Assembly (NCBI GenBank): GCA_030037545.1
Contig: JASHRF010000005.1
Coordinates: forward strand, 1-64,000
Length of the DNA stretch: 64,000 nt
Source: Acidobacteriaceae bacterium
GTDB taxonomy: Bacteria > Acidobacteriota > Terriglobia > Terriglobales > Acidobacteriaceae
Direction of reading: 5' to 3'
The translations under genes and the position numbers were made by a program. The notes beneath the pieces are model-generated. The model searched no databases. It was not told where the DNA came from and saw only the letters and a list, made by a program, of their open reading frames with translations. This document shows positions 51,410-64,000 of this stretch, piece by piece (the stretch's first letter is position 1; every line of letters begins with the position of its first letter).

Positions 51410-52993
51410 TCAACCCTTCCCGGAAGTACCACAGGCAGAAGGAGTTGCGGGATCGAAACTCAGTATCTCCGCACGCACCGTAATCCCCGGCTCCGGCTCC
51501 AGCTCGGCGCCTTTCATCCATACGATGCGGCCGTTCAGCTCGAGTACCGGCCAAACGGCGCGGTCGGACCCCGTCACGCGCAGTCGCTCAAGGATCTCAC
51601 TCACCTTGCGCGGACTCCCGGAGTGGCGCAGCCTGGCGCGATCACCGGCCCTCCAGCTACGGAGGGTGGCCGTTCGCGCCGCGTCTGCGCTTGCACCGGA
51701 ACCTCGGCCGGCAGCAGGCTGCGCTTCGGCGGCAGCTTCACGCCTGGCTTCGGACTTCTTGCTGTTTGACTCGTCATGATCTCCGAAGGTCTCGATGCGC
51801 AGGCGCAGGCCGAAGGCGCGTGCTTCAATTTCCCCGGGGATCGTCACCACGTAAGCAGGAGCGGCTTCGGCGTTGCGGGCCACCGGACCGGGCTGAAGGC
51901 GCAGCTCACGTGGGGTACGCTCGGCGTGCAGGCCTTCGCGCTCGCATTTTTGTCCGGTGCGTCCGCTTAGAACCAGGCTCCGGAGGGATTCTGTGGCGGC
52001 AAAATCGGGCGCGGCCCCAAGCTGGGCAGCAGCGTGGCGCAGCAACCGGCGCTGCAGGGCCGGCGCCAGCGACGCAAACCGGCTGACGTCGATGGCGATC
52101 GAATCCCCGCTCCCTCCCACAGCTCGGCCGCCGCCGCGCACCGGCTTGCCGGGCAGGAGCAACTGCGGAGCCGCCCTTGCCAGCTCCGTCTCCCACCATG
52201 CCTCCTCGTCGCGTGCTAGCTCGGCCATCTGCGCCAGGTGTTCGCGCAGACGCGGATTCCAGCTTTCCAGCAGCGGCAACAGCTCGTGCCGGATGCGGTT
52301 GCGGGTGAACGAAAGATGGCGATTCGAGGAATCCTCGCGCCACGGCTGCCCGAGCGCGTTGAGATAAGCTTCAATCTCGGCGCGGGTCTGAGACAGCAGC
52401 GGGCGCACGATGCGTCCCTCCGGAAATTCCAGAACCGGAGAAATGCCCGCCAGGCCCTCCGTCCACGCCCCACGCAGAAACTTCGCCAGCACCGTTTCGG
52501 CCTGGTCGTCGAGCGTGTGCGCCGTGGCAATTGCATCCAGCGGAACTTCAGACATCAGCCGGCGAAACCAGGCGTAGCGCAGACGCCGCGCAGCTTCTTC
52601 CACCGTCTCCCCGTGTTTGCCGGTCGCCGGGTTGGCCTTAGCCTCCACGGCGGTGTCCACGCGGGCTTCGTGGAACCGCACGCCCAGCCGCGCGGCCAAC
52701 TGGCGCGAAAATTCTAGATCGGCATCGGCTTCCGCCCCGCGCAATCCATGGTGCAGATGCGCCGCGTGCAGCACCAGTCCCAGTTCCCTGCTCCGTTCCG
52801 CCAGCGCACGCAGCAGGGCCACGGAATCGGCTCCGCCTGAGACACCTGCGGCCAGGCACAACCCCGGACGAAGGTGGGAGGTGTCAAGCGCGAGATGCGG
52901 AGCTCCAGTGCGCACCAGACGATGATACGGCTCCAATTCGGAGCACGCTTGGGCAACGATTCCCTCGCTAAGTGCAGCAAAAAGACACCGCAA
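51410..52993 (-). CDS. tilS: tRNA(Ile)-lysidine synthetase
   Basis: A 527-residue enzyme that changes C34 of the AUA-decoding tRNA(Ile) to lysidine. The PP-loop AAGVSGGADSVALLRALAE is intact; further cues are HAAHLHHGLRGAEADADLEF, ATAHTLDDQAETVLAKFLRG, RPLLSQTRAEIEAYL and EDSSNRHLSFTRNRIRHELLP. The C-terminal substrate domain (SWRAGDRARLRHSGSPRKVSEIL) is present. The start is uncertain: the frame opens with TTG at 52993 and there is no ATG before the PP-loop. It is the gene upstream of ftsH on the same strand. Confidence 0.94.
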   Translation of the reverse strand: MRCLFAALSEGIVAQACSELEPYHRLVRTGAPHLALDTSHLRPGLCLAAGVSGGADSVALLRALAERSRELGLVLHAAHLHHGLRGAEADADLEFSRQLAARLGVRFHEARVDTAVEAKANPATGKHGETVEEAARRLRYAWFRRLMSEVPLDAIATAHTLDDQAETVLAKFLRGAWTEGLAGISPVLEFPEGRIVRPLLSQTRAEIEAYLNALGQPWREDSSNRHLSFTRNRIRHELLPLLESWNPRLREHLAQMAELARDEEAWWETELARAAPQLLLPGKPVRGGGRAVGGSGDSIAIDVSRFASLAPALQRRLLRHAAAQLGAAPDFAATESLRSLVLSGRTGQKCEREGLHAERTPRELRLQPGPVARNAEAAPAYVVTIPGEIEARAFGLRLRIETFGDHDESNSKKSEARREAAAEAQPAAGRGSGASADAARTATLRSWRAGDRARLRHSGSPRKVSEILERLRVTGSDRAVWPVLELNGRIVWMKGAELEPEPGITVRAEILSFDPATPSACGTSGKG

Positions 52994-53218
52994 CGATTCA
53001 AAACGGGGCTCCGGCGGTCACCTTTCGTACTATCCAAGACCCCCACTGGAGGGAACCATGGGGCGAGGAAATTTCCCGCTCCCGAGGTGCCTGAAAAGGC
53101 AACACATGCATCCTTTGTGTGAGTTTCAAGAGATCACCATGCGTGCCATACTCTCTCTGGTTCGGAGAGATTTCCGACGAGAGATCAACGACGAGAGGTC
53201 AAGGAAAGGGACATCACC

Positions 53219-53506
53219 ATGCCAGGTATTGATCGCGATCAACTAGAGACTCTAAAGCGTCAACTGGAGGAAGACTTCAGGCTGGATATGGCGGCCATCG
53301 AACGGCTGCAGAGTCGATTCAGGAATGGGGCCGAGGAGACGCCTGCGAGGGAGCATTCGCCCTCCATCGCTGCGGTAAGGGACGTGCCGTTTACGGAGAC
53401 GCGTGTAGCGCCTGCGCCCAGGGTCGAGCCGGTGCCGCAGCCTGCGCCGCAGCGGGATGAGATGGAAGGTACGCTTCGTTCCATGTTCAGCAGCGCCAGA
53501 AGGTAA
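53219..53506 (+). CDS. Hypothetical small helical protein
   Basis: A 95-residue frame with AAGGGA 8 nt before the ATG. The N-terminal 35 residues (DQLETLKRQLEEDFRLDMAA, IERLQSRFR) predict a charged amphipathic helix or short coiled coil. The C-terminal half is Pro/Ala-rich and disordered, with a last helix EMEGTLRSMFSS. Not recognised as a family. Codon use is similar to neighbours but the start region overlaps another short open frame, so I hold it as probable rather than sure. Confidence 0.5.
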   Translation: MPGIDRDQLETLKRQLEEDFRLDMAAIERLQSRFRNGAEETPAREHSPSIAAVRDVPFTETRVAPAPRVEPVPQPAPQRDEMEGTLRSMFSSARR

Positions 53507-53548
53507 ACCGCTCTCGTAGCCGAAGGACCGCTATGAGTTGCGTCAGCC

Positions 53549-53678
53549 GGCAGCTTTGAGCTTTCGGCTATCGGCTATCCGTCCGGCTGGCTGAGGTGTC
53601 ACCCTAACCCGAAGCGCTGGCACAGCTTCCCGGCCGGCACGCAAGCTGTTGCCTGAAAGTTGAAGGCTGACAGCTCGG
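53549..53678. repeat. Heptad-phased foldback array
   Basis: AGCTTTG AGCTTTC GGCTATC GGCTATC (53551-53580) has an exact 7-bp period. A related inverted stretch (GAAAGTTGAAGGCTGACAGCTC) lies at 53653-53676. Downstream of the tannase-family gene, between convergent genes. Confidence 0.6.
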
Positions 53679-53693
53679 AGCGGATGATATGGT

Positions 53694-55376
53694 CTATGGA
53701 GCCGCGCAGACAAAGTTCTCCGCGCGGTTTGTGTCGCCGCTGCCTTTGTACCGGGCAAATTGCGGATACGGACAGAGCGGCCGGGTCATGATGGCCGGAC
53801 CCTGTTCATCATCGCCTGCCGTTTTAGTGGCAATGATAGTGGCCGGCGCAATCCCCTTCTCGACCCAATCCTCAAGGGCAACGCGGACATTGTGTCCCGG
53901 ATCGTCAGCAGGCCAGGTCCATGACTGCCCGAAGTTGTCAGGACCGGGACCCTCGCTGCAATGCTGCATTCCGGGAACCATGTACAAGCGCGTAAAGGAA
54001 TCAGTCTCAGGGCGGCCCAGCTTAGCCTGTACTTCTTGGTAGTAGTTGACAGTGCTCAGCGCGGGAATCGCCGGATCGTTCCAACCGTGGTAGAGGATCA
54101 GCTTGCCGCCGCGCGCCCGGAACGCGCTCAGGTCCGGGTTCACCGCATTCAGTGCGGCCGCGGTTTTCTCGTTCGCCATCTGCAGCCCGCTCTGCAGCGT
54201 GAACGTCCTCAAATTCCAATCGGCCTTCGCGTACACCATGTTTGAGAAGTAGCCAACGCCAAAGAAAGCCATCAGGCTATTGGCCGGAGCCGGGCCTGTA
54301 ATCCAGCTTCCCCACCCGTTGCCGCCTTCTTCTGCGCCCGGCAAGTAACCGGGAAATATCTGGCGGCCGTCAGCGTCTCGCAGTCCCGCATAGATTATTC
54401 TGAGCGCCGTCACCTCGGGCGCGGTCAGGCACGAAGCTGAGTCTTCTCCGTTCTTGCACTCGATCGACGCCGGATCGAAGTGGCATTGGCGCGGATCGTT
54501 CAGGATTCCGTCGCTCACGCCGTCGAGTTTGTCGCAGGCCGCCAGCACCGCGTGGGCGATGGTCGGAATCTTTGTCTTCGGAATGAAGCTGCCTGGAGTC
54601 GCGGTAAGGGCCTGTGTGTCGACGACAGCAGTCGAGAGCAGGGCGGTCCAGTAATTGGCGGGCGCTCCGGCCAGGATTCCATCGTAATCGGCGGGATAGC
54701 GCTGCGCTTCCATCAAAGCTTCGCGGCCGCCATCCGAGCAAGCTGCGAAATAGGAGCGGCTGGGCGAGCCGCCGTAGAACTGCTGCACGACCAGCTTGCC
54801 CACGCGTGTCATCTCGTGGATGCCGCGATAACCAAAATCGATGACTTTCTCGGGATGGCCGAGGGCCCAGGTCGCGTTGATCGGCGATCCAACATGCCCA
54901 GTATCGGTGCCGGCAGCTGAATAACCTTTGCCTACTGCTGCGCCCATTGCGGTGTAATCGATCTCTCCAGCGAAGCCGCCGTTGCCGAGGCCCTGAAACT
55001 TGCCGTTCCATCCCGCCATCGGCATCCAGACCTCAATCACGATGTCGGAATCCGCCGTGGGCTTGTCGTGCGCCACAATCCGGCAAAAGGCCGGGAGCTG
55101 CTTGTAAAAAGCAGCCGAATCCGGCCCTCCAAAAACCTGGTGCGGTGCGACGAAAGTTCCGGCGGCAACGAGCTCGGCCGCGGTGAAGGTGACGTTCGGC
55201 AATTTCAGCGCGGCCAGTTGCTCGCAACTCGCGCTGGAGGCCTGGCCTGCATTCGCGGCTGCGCCGGGTACCTGGCCGGCAGCCATGAAACCGGCAAGGC
55301 AAAGGAATCCGGCAGTAAGCAGCAACAGACGAATCCGCATCGCGCCCATCCTTTGTTGAAGTGTCGTAGCGATCAT
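53694..55376 (-). CDS. Secreted tannase/feruloyl esterase-family hydrolase
   Basis: A 560-residue exported hydrolase with a signal peptide (RIRLLLLTAGFLCLAGFMAAG). The tannase fold is clear: FCRIVAHDKPTADSDIVIEV, GNGGFAGEIDYTAM, the nucleophile region YFAACSDGGREALMEAQRYP, a paired Cys typical of the family, LILYHGWNDPAIPALSTVNY (acid Asp) and MQHCSEGPGPDNFG (catalytic His). The family releases ferulic or gallic acid from plant polymers. ATG 55376 has GGGGGAG upstream at good spacing. The usual GCS at the nucleophile is ACS here. Confidence 0.93.
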   Translation of the reverse strand: MIATTLQQRMGAMRIRLLLLTAGFLCLAGFMAAGQVPGAAANAGQASSASCEQLAALKLPNVTFTAAELVAAGTFVAPHQVFGGPDSAAFYKQLPAFCRIVAHDKPTADSDIVIEVWMPMAGWNGKFQGLGNGGFAGEIDYTAMGAAVGKGYSAAGTDTGHVGSPINATWALGHPEKVIDFGYRGIHEMTRVGKLVVQQFYGGSPSRSYFAACSDGGREALMEAQRYPADYDGILAGAPANYWTALLSTAVVDTQALTATPGSFIPKTKIPTIAHAVLAACDKLDGVSDGILNDPRQCHFDPASIECKNGEDSASCLTAPEVTALRIIYAGLRDADGRQIFPGYLPGAEEGGNGWGSWITGPAPANSLMAFFGVGYFSNMVYAKADWNLRTFTLQSGLQMANEKTAAALNAVNPDLSAFRARGGKLILYHGWNDPAIPALSTVNYYQEVQAKLGRPETDSFTRLYMVPGMQHCSEGPGPDNFGQSWTWPADDPGHNVRVALEDWVEKGIAPATIIATKTAGDDEQGPAIMTRPLCPYPQFARYKGSGDTNRAENFVCAAP

Positions 55377-55435
55377 TCTATCTCCCCCGTGACAGGCCGC
55401 GCTGTCAGCCAGCGCAGTGCTATACTCGTCGAGCG

Positions 55436-56140
55436 ATGCAAGTGTTTGCCATTCTTCCCGCCGCGGGTTTAGGCACCCGGATGGCCGGGTCCCAGCCCAA
55501 ACAGTTTCTGGCTCTGGACGGCGCTCCCATCCTCATCCACTCGCTGCGCGCCTTTGCCGCCGTCAGCCGGGTCACCGCTATTTACGTCGCGGTCCGCAAG
55601 CCGGAGATGGAGCGCGTCGCGGCGCAGATCTCCGAATACGGCTTTGCCACCCGCGCCACCGTGGTCGAAGGCGGTGAAAAGCGCCAGGAATCAGTGGCCC
55701 ACGCGCTGGCCGCAATTCCTGCCCAGGACGACGACATCGTCCTTGTCCATGACGCCGTGCGCCCACTCATCGATGCGGCCACCATCGAGCGCACCATCGA
55801 CGCCGTCGCCGAGCACGGCGCGGCCATCGTGGGAATGCCGGCCGTGGACACCATCAAGCAGGTGGAGCGAACCGCCCACGGCGCCATCATTACGTCCACC
55901 ATCCCCCGCGAGTTCATCGTGCAGGCGCAGACGCCGCAGGGATTCCGCTACGGCTTGCTCCGCAATGCCTTTGCCGAGGCCCAAGCCGACGGCTTCATCG
56001 GCACCGACGAAGCCTCTCTGGTGGAGCGCGCCGGACAATCCGTCTTTGTGGTTCCCGGAACTCAGGTTAATCTGAAGATTACGCAGCCCGGCGACCTGGA
56101 GCTGGCCGAATTCTACCTGCACCACCGGACGAGCGCTTGA
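55436..56140 (+). CDS. ispD: 2-C-methyl-D-erythritol 4-phosphate cytidylyltransferase
   Basis: A 234-residue enzyme of the non-mevalonate isoprenoid pathway that joins CTP and MEP. It has the nucleotide-binding FAILPAAGLGTRMAGSQPKQFL, VVEGGEKRQESVAHAL, VLVHDAVRPLIDAATIE, PAVDTIKQVE, QAQTPQGFRYGLL and TDEASLVERAG. Length is normal. ispF follows on the same strand but 468 bp away, separated by repeat DNA rather than being fused or overlapping as in many genomes. Confidence 0.96.
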   Translation: MQVFAILPAAGLGTRMAGSQPKQFLALDGAPILIHSLRAFAAVSRVTAIYVAVRKPEMERVAAQISEYGFATRATVVEGGEKRQESVAHALAAIPAQDDDIVLVHDAVRPLIDAATIERTIDAVAEHGAAIVGMPAVDTIKQVERTAHGAIITSTIPREFIVQAQTPQGFRYGLLRNAFAEAQADGFIGTDEASLVERAGQSVFVVPGTQVNLKITQPGDLELAEFYLHHRTSA

Positions 56141-56608
56141 CTCTCTGTCATCCTGAGTTGTTATGGCCCTTTCGGGGCCACGGGATGGGATGAAAATGGA
56201 AGCAGGTGTGGAGGGGCCGAGGCCGATCCGCCACTGCACCGCTCCCGAAGGGAGCAGCGAGGGATAGCAACCTGTGGTAAAAGTCGAGTTTTGAAAGGGC
56301 ACGGCTTCAGCCGTGCCGTAAGTGGTCTCAAATCAATGCGGCTTTAGCCGCTGAGGAATGGTTCTTTCGAATTTTTGACTTTCGCCACAGGCTGATAGCC
56401 CAGGGCAAGCGCAGCCCTGGGTAGCTGCCGGCACACGGACCAAGTCCCGCAGGGACGATCGAATCCGCGATGATTTTCGACGGAGCGGCGCGCAGCGAAG
56501 TCGAAGGATACGCGGTTGCTTTTCTTTATTGCGGTTGCTTTTCTAAATCCCTTCCGCACGGGACTGCAGTCGCTTCCGGAAGGTTCTTAACGGCCAAGCA
56601 CGGAGACC
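56141..56608. repeat. Composite repeat island between ispD and ispF
   Basis: No gene in 468 bp. GTCATCCTGAG (56147-56157) and GCGAAGTCGAAGGATACGCG with GTTGCTTTTC (from about 56494) look like the two halves of one dispersed repeat. Between them lie several hairpins: GGCCC-TTTC-GGGGCC, CTCCC-GAA-GGGAG, GGCACGGCTTCAGCCGTGCC (56298-56317, perfect), CCCAGGGC...GCCCTGGG and GTCCC-GCA-GGGAC. The GGCACGGC unit is related to an insert in lhr. Confidence 0.75.
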
Positions 56609-57220
56609 ATGGAAACTCGGATCGGATTCGGCTTTGATTCGCACGCCTTCACCCCCGGCGTGCCGCTGCGCATTGGTGGGATGACGCTCGACCATCCCGA
56701 AGGCCTGGCCGGCCACTCCGACGGCGACGTGCTGCTCCACGCCATCACCGACGCGCTGCTGGGCGCCGTAGCCGCCGGCGATATCGGCAGCTTTTTCCCG
56801 CCTGGAGACGCGCGCTGGAAAGACGCCGACTCTTCCATCTTCCTCAACACCGCTCTCGAAGAGCTGCGCCACGCCGGCTATTGCATCGCCAACGTCGACA
56901 CCACGCTGATTCTCGCCGCCCCTAAGATCGCCCCCATCGCCTCTGAAATGCGCTGCCGCGTGGCCGAGCTTCTGCACGTGGAGATGAGGCAGGTAAGCAT
57001 CAAGGCCAAAACCCCCGAGGGCCTTGACCTCGATCATGTGGCGCAATGCCATGCCATTGTGCTCGTAACCCGCGTTCAGGAGCAGGAAGGGCTGAAGAGC
57101 ATGAGCGAAGTGATCGAGAGCCAGCGCCAGCTCGAGGACGTGGTTGATGACCTGCTCGCCAGCGTCCACGGCGTGCCCAAGCGCCGCCTGCCGGTTTACG
57201 ACACCGAAGACATTACATAG
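56609..57220 (+). CDS. ispF: 2-C-methyl-D-erythritol 2,4-cyclodiphosphate synthase with C-terminal extension
   Basis: A 203-residue protein; the family usually has about 160. The core has RIGFGFDSHAFTPGVPLRIGG with the metal ligands Asp and His, LAGHSDGDVLLHAITDALLGA, GDIGSFFPPGDARWKDADSS and VSIKAKTPEGLD. After the core (HAIVLVTR) comes a charged, helical tail of about 45 residues (EGLKSMSEVIESQRQLEDVV, HGVPKRRLPVYDTEDIT) not found in standard IspF. It catalyses cyclisation of CDP-ME-2-phosphate. Confidence 0.93.
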   Translation: METRIGFGFDSHAFTPGVPLRIGGMTLDHPEGLAGHSDGDVLLHAITDALLGAVAAGDIGSFFPPGDARWKDADSSIFLNTALEELRHAGYCIANVDTTLILAAPKIAPIASEMRCRVAELLHVEMRQVSIKAKTPEGLDLDHVAQCHAIVLVTRVQEQEGLKSMSEVIESQRQLEDVVDDLLASVHGVPKRRLPVYDTEDIT

Positions 57221-57352
57221 AAACAGGGATCGGGTTTCAGGAATCAAAGACCAGTACGCAGTGCTTGTCGGGATTTCTGATCTCTGGCTCCTGATCTCTG
57301 CTTTTCGCTTTGTATTCGCCGGGCTTCTCGCGTTACTCTCGATTAGAGTCCC

Positions 57353-62497
<5,145 letters not shown>

Positions 62498-62534
62498 TCG
62501 TTCGCGTTCTGAGGCAATCGGCGCCATGCATTCC

Positions 62535-62630
62535 CTCAAGGGCTAAAGCCCACGTCGATTTTGCTGGCTGTTTCGGCACCACTGAAGCCGTGCCTCGTTA
62601 CAAAGCTCCTCCAACAGGAGTTTCGCCGCA
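62535..62630. repeat. Palindromic repeat between lhr and the glycosylase gene
   Basis: GGGCTAAAGCCC (62540-62551, perfect palindrome) and, in inverted sense, GGCACCACTGAAGCCGTGCC followed by ACAAAGC; same family as insert 4 of lhr and the 56.3-kb palindrome. A small CTCCT-CCAAC-AGGAG hairpin follows. Confidence 0.65.
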
Positions 62631-62665
62631 GACTATAGAGATCGGCGTTATGCAGGAATGGCGCC

Positions 62666-63523
62666 ATGCCTGAAGGCGATACCATCTTTCGCACGGCGCG
62701 CTCTTTGGGACGCGCGCTCGGCGGCCAGGCCGTAACCGGCTTCCGCTCCACCTACCCGAACCTCACCCGCTTTCACGACCACGCGCCCCTCACCGGCCGC
62801 ACCGTGGAGCGCGTGGAGTCGCGCGGCAAGTGGCTGCTGATTCATTTTTCCGGTGGCGCCACCCTGGCCACGCACATGCTCATGAACGGGAGCTGGCACA
62901 TCTACCGGCACGGCGAGCGCTGGATGCAGCCGCGCTTCAATATGCGCATCGTCATCGAGAACAGCCAATATATCGCGGTGGGATTCAAGGTGCCGATGGC
63001 GGAGATGCACACCGCGGAATCGCTCCGGCGCAACCGGCGCATTCCATGCTCTGAGATCGACGTTCTCAGCGCCCGGTTCAACGCCGCCGAGGTCACGCGC
63101 CACCTGCTCGCGCATCCCGGCGAAACCATCGCCGACATGCTCCTCGATCAGTCCGTGCTGGCCGGCGTGGGCAATGTCTTCAAGTCGGAAGTCTGCTTTG
63201 TCACCGGCATCCATCCCTATTGCAAAATTGCAGCGCTCTCTGCCGAACAGGTAGAGGCGGTGATCGCAATTTCGCGCAAACTGGTCGGCGCGAACGTGCT
63301 TGAAGATTCCGGCGACCGCGTCGTGACGTATTTGGGCCGCGGCCGGCGCACCACGCACGCGTCGGACCCCGGCGCCAGCCTCTGGGTCTACGGCCGCGCA
63401 GGCCAGCCCTGCCGGCGTTGTGGCGAACGAATCCGCCGCCGCATTCAGGGCCACGATGCCCGCGTCACCTTCTGGTGCCCGCAGTGCCAGCCCATGCCGG
63501 ATGGCTCCAATATCGACGGGTAA
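62666..63523 (+). CDS. Fpg/Nei-family DNA glycosylase (endonuclease VIII-like)
   Basis: A 285-residue bifunctional glycosylase/AP lyase that removes oxidised bases. The N-terminal PEGDTIFRTARSLGRAL gives the catalytic Pro1/Glu2 (after Met removal) and reads like Nei rather than MutM. Other cues are ESRGKWLLIHFSGG, ATHMLMNGSWHIY, LLDQSVLAGVGNVFKSE with the H2TH helix, and a C-terminal zinc finger CRRCGERIRRRIQGHDARVTFWCPQC-type (two CxxC pairs). It probably acts in base-excision repair. It is downstream of lhr on the same strand. Confidence 0.93.
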   Translation: MPEGDTIFRTARSLGRALGGQAVTGFRSTYPNLTRFHDHAPLTGRTVERVESRGKWLLIHFSGGATLATHMLMNGSWHIYRHGERWMQPRFNMRIVIENSQYIAVGFKVPMAEMHTAESLRRNRRIPCSEIDVLSARFNAAEVTRHLLAHPGETIADMLLDQSVLAGVGNVFKSEVCFVTGIHPYCKIAALSAEQVEAVIAISRKLVGANVLEDSGDRVVTYLGRGRRTTHASDPGASLWVYGRAGQPCRRCGERIRRRIQGHDARVTFWCPQCQPMPDGSNIDG

Positions 63524-63561
63524 GCGGCGAAGGGAACCAGGGGCTCTCAGGGCCCCGTAAG

Positions 63562-63650
63562 GGCAAGCAAGATAACCCGGTTTCAGCCGGGTCTCATCTC
63601 ACCACGAATGTCATCCTGAGCGCAGCGAGGGATCTGCGGTTGTCTTTCGC
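63562..63650. repeat. Hairpin and GTCATCCTGAG repeat after the glycosylase gene
   Basis: ACCCGG-TTTCAG-CCGGGT is a perfect 6-bp stem near 63574-63591. It is followed by GTCATCCTGAGCGCAGCGAG with GGATCTGCGGTTG (about 63610-63640), an intact short copy of the dispersed repeat seen at 25990. Confidence 0.65.
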
Positions 63651-63702
63651 CTCACACCACCTGGATCCGCCGCGCACCCGATTCCTGTTAGGATTTCAGT
63701 CC

Positions 63703-64000
63703 ATGACGCCCAGCCCCGAAGATCTGGCGGCACAGTATGCGCAGATGAGTGAGACGGAACTGATGGAACTGGCTCGCTCGTACGATGGCCTGCTGGAAGT
63801 TGCACAGGTGGCGTTGCGTGCGGAATTTGCGCGGCGCGGGCTTGAGCCTCCGCTGGTGGAAGAGCCAGAGGAATGGGAATTTCGCCGCCTGGTGACGGTA
63901 CGGCGTTATCGGGACCTGGCGGAGGCATACGTGGGACGTTCGCTGCTGGAATCGGCGGGTATTCCAGCCTGGGTTGCAGATGAGAATCTCGTGCGGATGG
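63703..64000 (+). CDS. Partial DUF2007-domain protein (putative signal transducer)
   Basis: The frame opens at ATG 63703, with AGGA about 10 nt upstream, and runs off the right edge; 99 residues are visible. The N-terminal part is a helical segment (EDLAAQYAQMSETELMELAR, EVAQVALRAEFARRGLEPP). It is followed by VTVRRYRDLAEAYVGRSLLE and AGIPAWVADENLVRM, the DUF2007 signature. The family is annotated as putative signal-transducing proteins, with no proven role. Confidence 0.85.
   Translation, partial: MTPSPEDLAAQYAQMSETELMELARSYDGLLEVAQVALRAEFARRGLEPPLVEEPEEWEFRRLVTVRRYRDLAEAYVGRSLLESAGIPAWVADENLVRM

Noticed and set aside
53058-53246. 62-codon open frame before the small helical protein
   Set aside because: Overlaps the better supported frame at 53219, has no clear ribosome site and no domain-like pattern.
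56141-56608. Hairpin-rich region as a possible IS remnant
   Set aside because: No transposase fragment in any frame; the palindromes match dispersed repeats instead.

Overview
The window is a GC-rich, densely coded bacterial chromosome segment with no rRNA, tRNA, transposase, phage gene or CRISPR array that I can see. It comes from a Gram-negative cell: it carries lpxC (lipid A synthesis), an OprB-type porin and a very large TonB-type receptor with an N-terminal carboxypeptidase-regulatory-like domain. That receptor architecture, together with a DUF5715 protein, a ThuA protein, a GH105 hydrolase and a tannase-family esterase, suggests an Acidobacteriota (Terriglobia/Acidobacteriaceae-like) soil organism. 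This placement is inferred from gene content, not from a marker tree.

Layout. 1-3.6 kb: a partial membrane protein, then a DrrAB-like ABC exporter operon ending in its own TetR regulator, with a palindromic operator in the promoter, and an alpha/beta hydrolase. 3.9-12.2 kb: leucyl aminopeptidase, a dihydrofolate-reductase-like protein, a GH105 hydrolase, an AbiEii/DUF6922 toxin-antitoxin-like pair, ThuA and DUF1761 proteins, an RcnR/FrmR-like metal or formaldehyde sensor divergent from an OprB porin, and a dead XRE antitoxin. 12.2-21.4 kb: TldD, the TonB receptor, a MacB-type permease overlapping a 55-residue membrane protein, a small secreted protein and RsmA. 21.5-25.9 kb: a sulfate assimilation operon (cysD-cysN-cysH-tauE) behind a structured leader. 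26-34 kb: mogA/rarA/trmH on the minus strand, then tsaC, a YdcF-like protein, a DUF92 protein, a propeller lipoprotein, tlyA and nadK. 35-46 kb: an orphan histidine kinase, rmuC, acpP-fabF, a Yip1 protein, a DUF5715 protein, aroB and lpxC. 46-64 kb: an M20 peptidase, an FKBP isomerase, a decayed OppF-like ATPase, ftsH, tilS, a tannase-family esterase, ispD, ispF, a giant Lhr-type helicase, a Nei-type glycosylase and a partial DUF2007 protein.

Most genes are housekeeping: tRNA and rRNA modification, isoprenoid, fatty acid, lipid A and aromatic synthesis, sulfur assimilation, repair and proteolysis. The unusual content lies between genes and inside one gene. Many gaps hold degenerate arrays phased at 7 or 8 bp, with GTGAACT-, CAGNNNT-, GATC- or GGGACAAA-like units. 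Several occur as facing inverted pairs that could fold back. A second class comprises palindromic elements carrying GGCACGGCTTCAGCCGTGCC and a GTCATCCTGAG...GGATCTGCGGTTG repeat. Three octamer-array inserts and one palindromic-element insert lie in frame inside the lhr helicase gene, enlarging it to 1714 residues. This dispersed repeat system is my main candidate for something undescribed.
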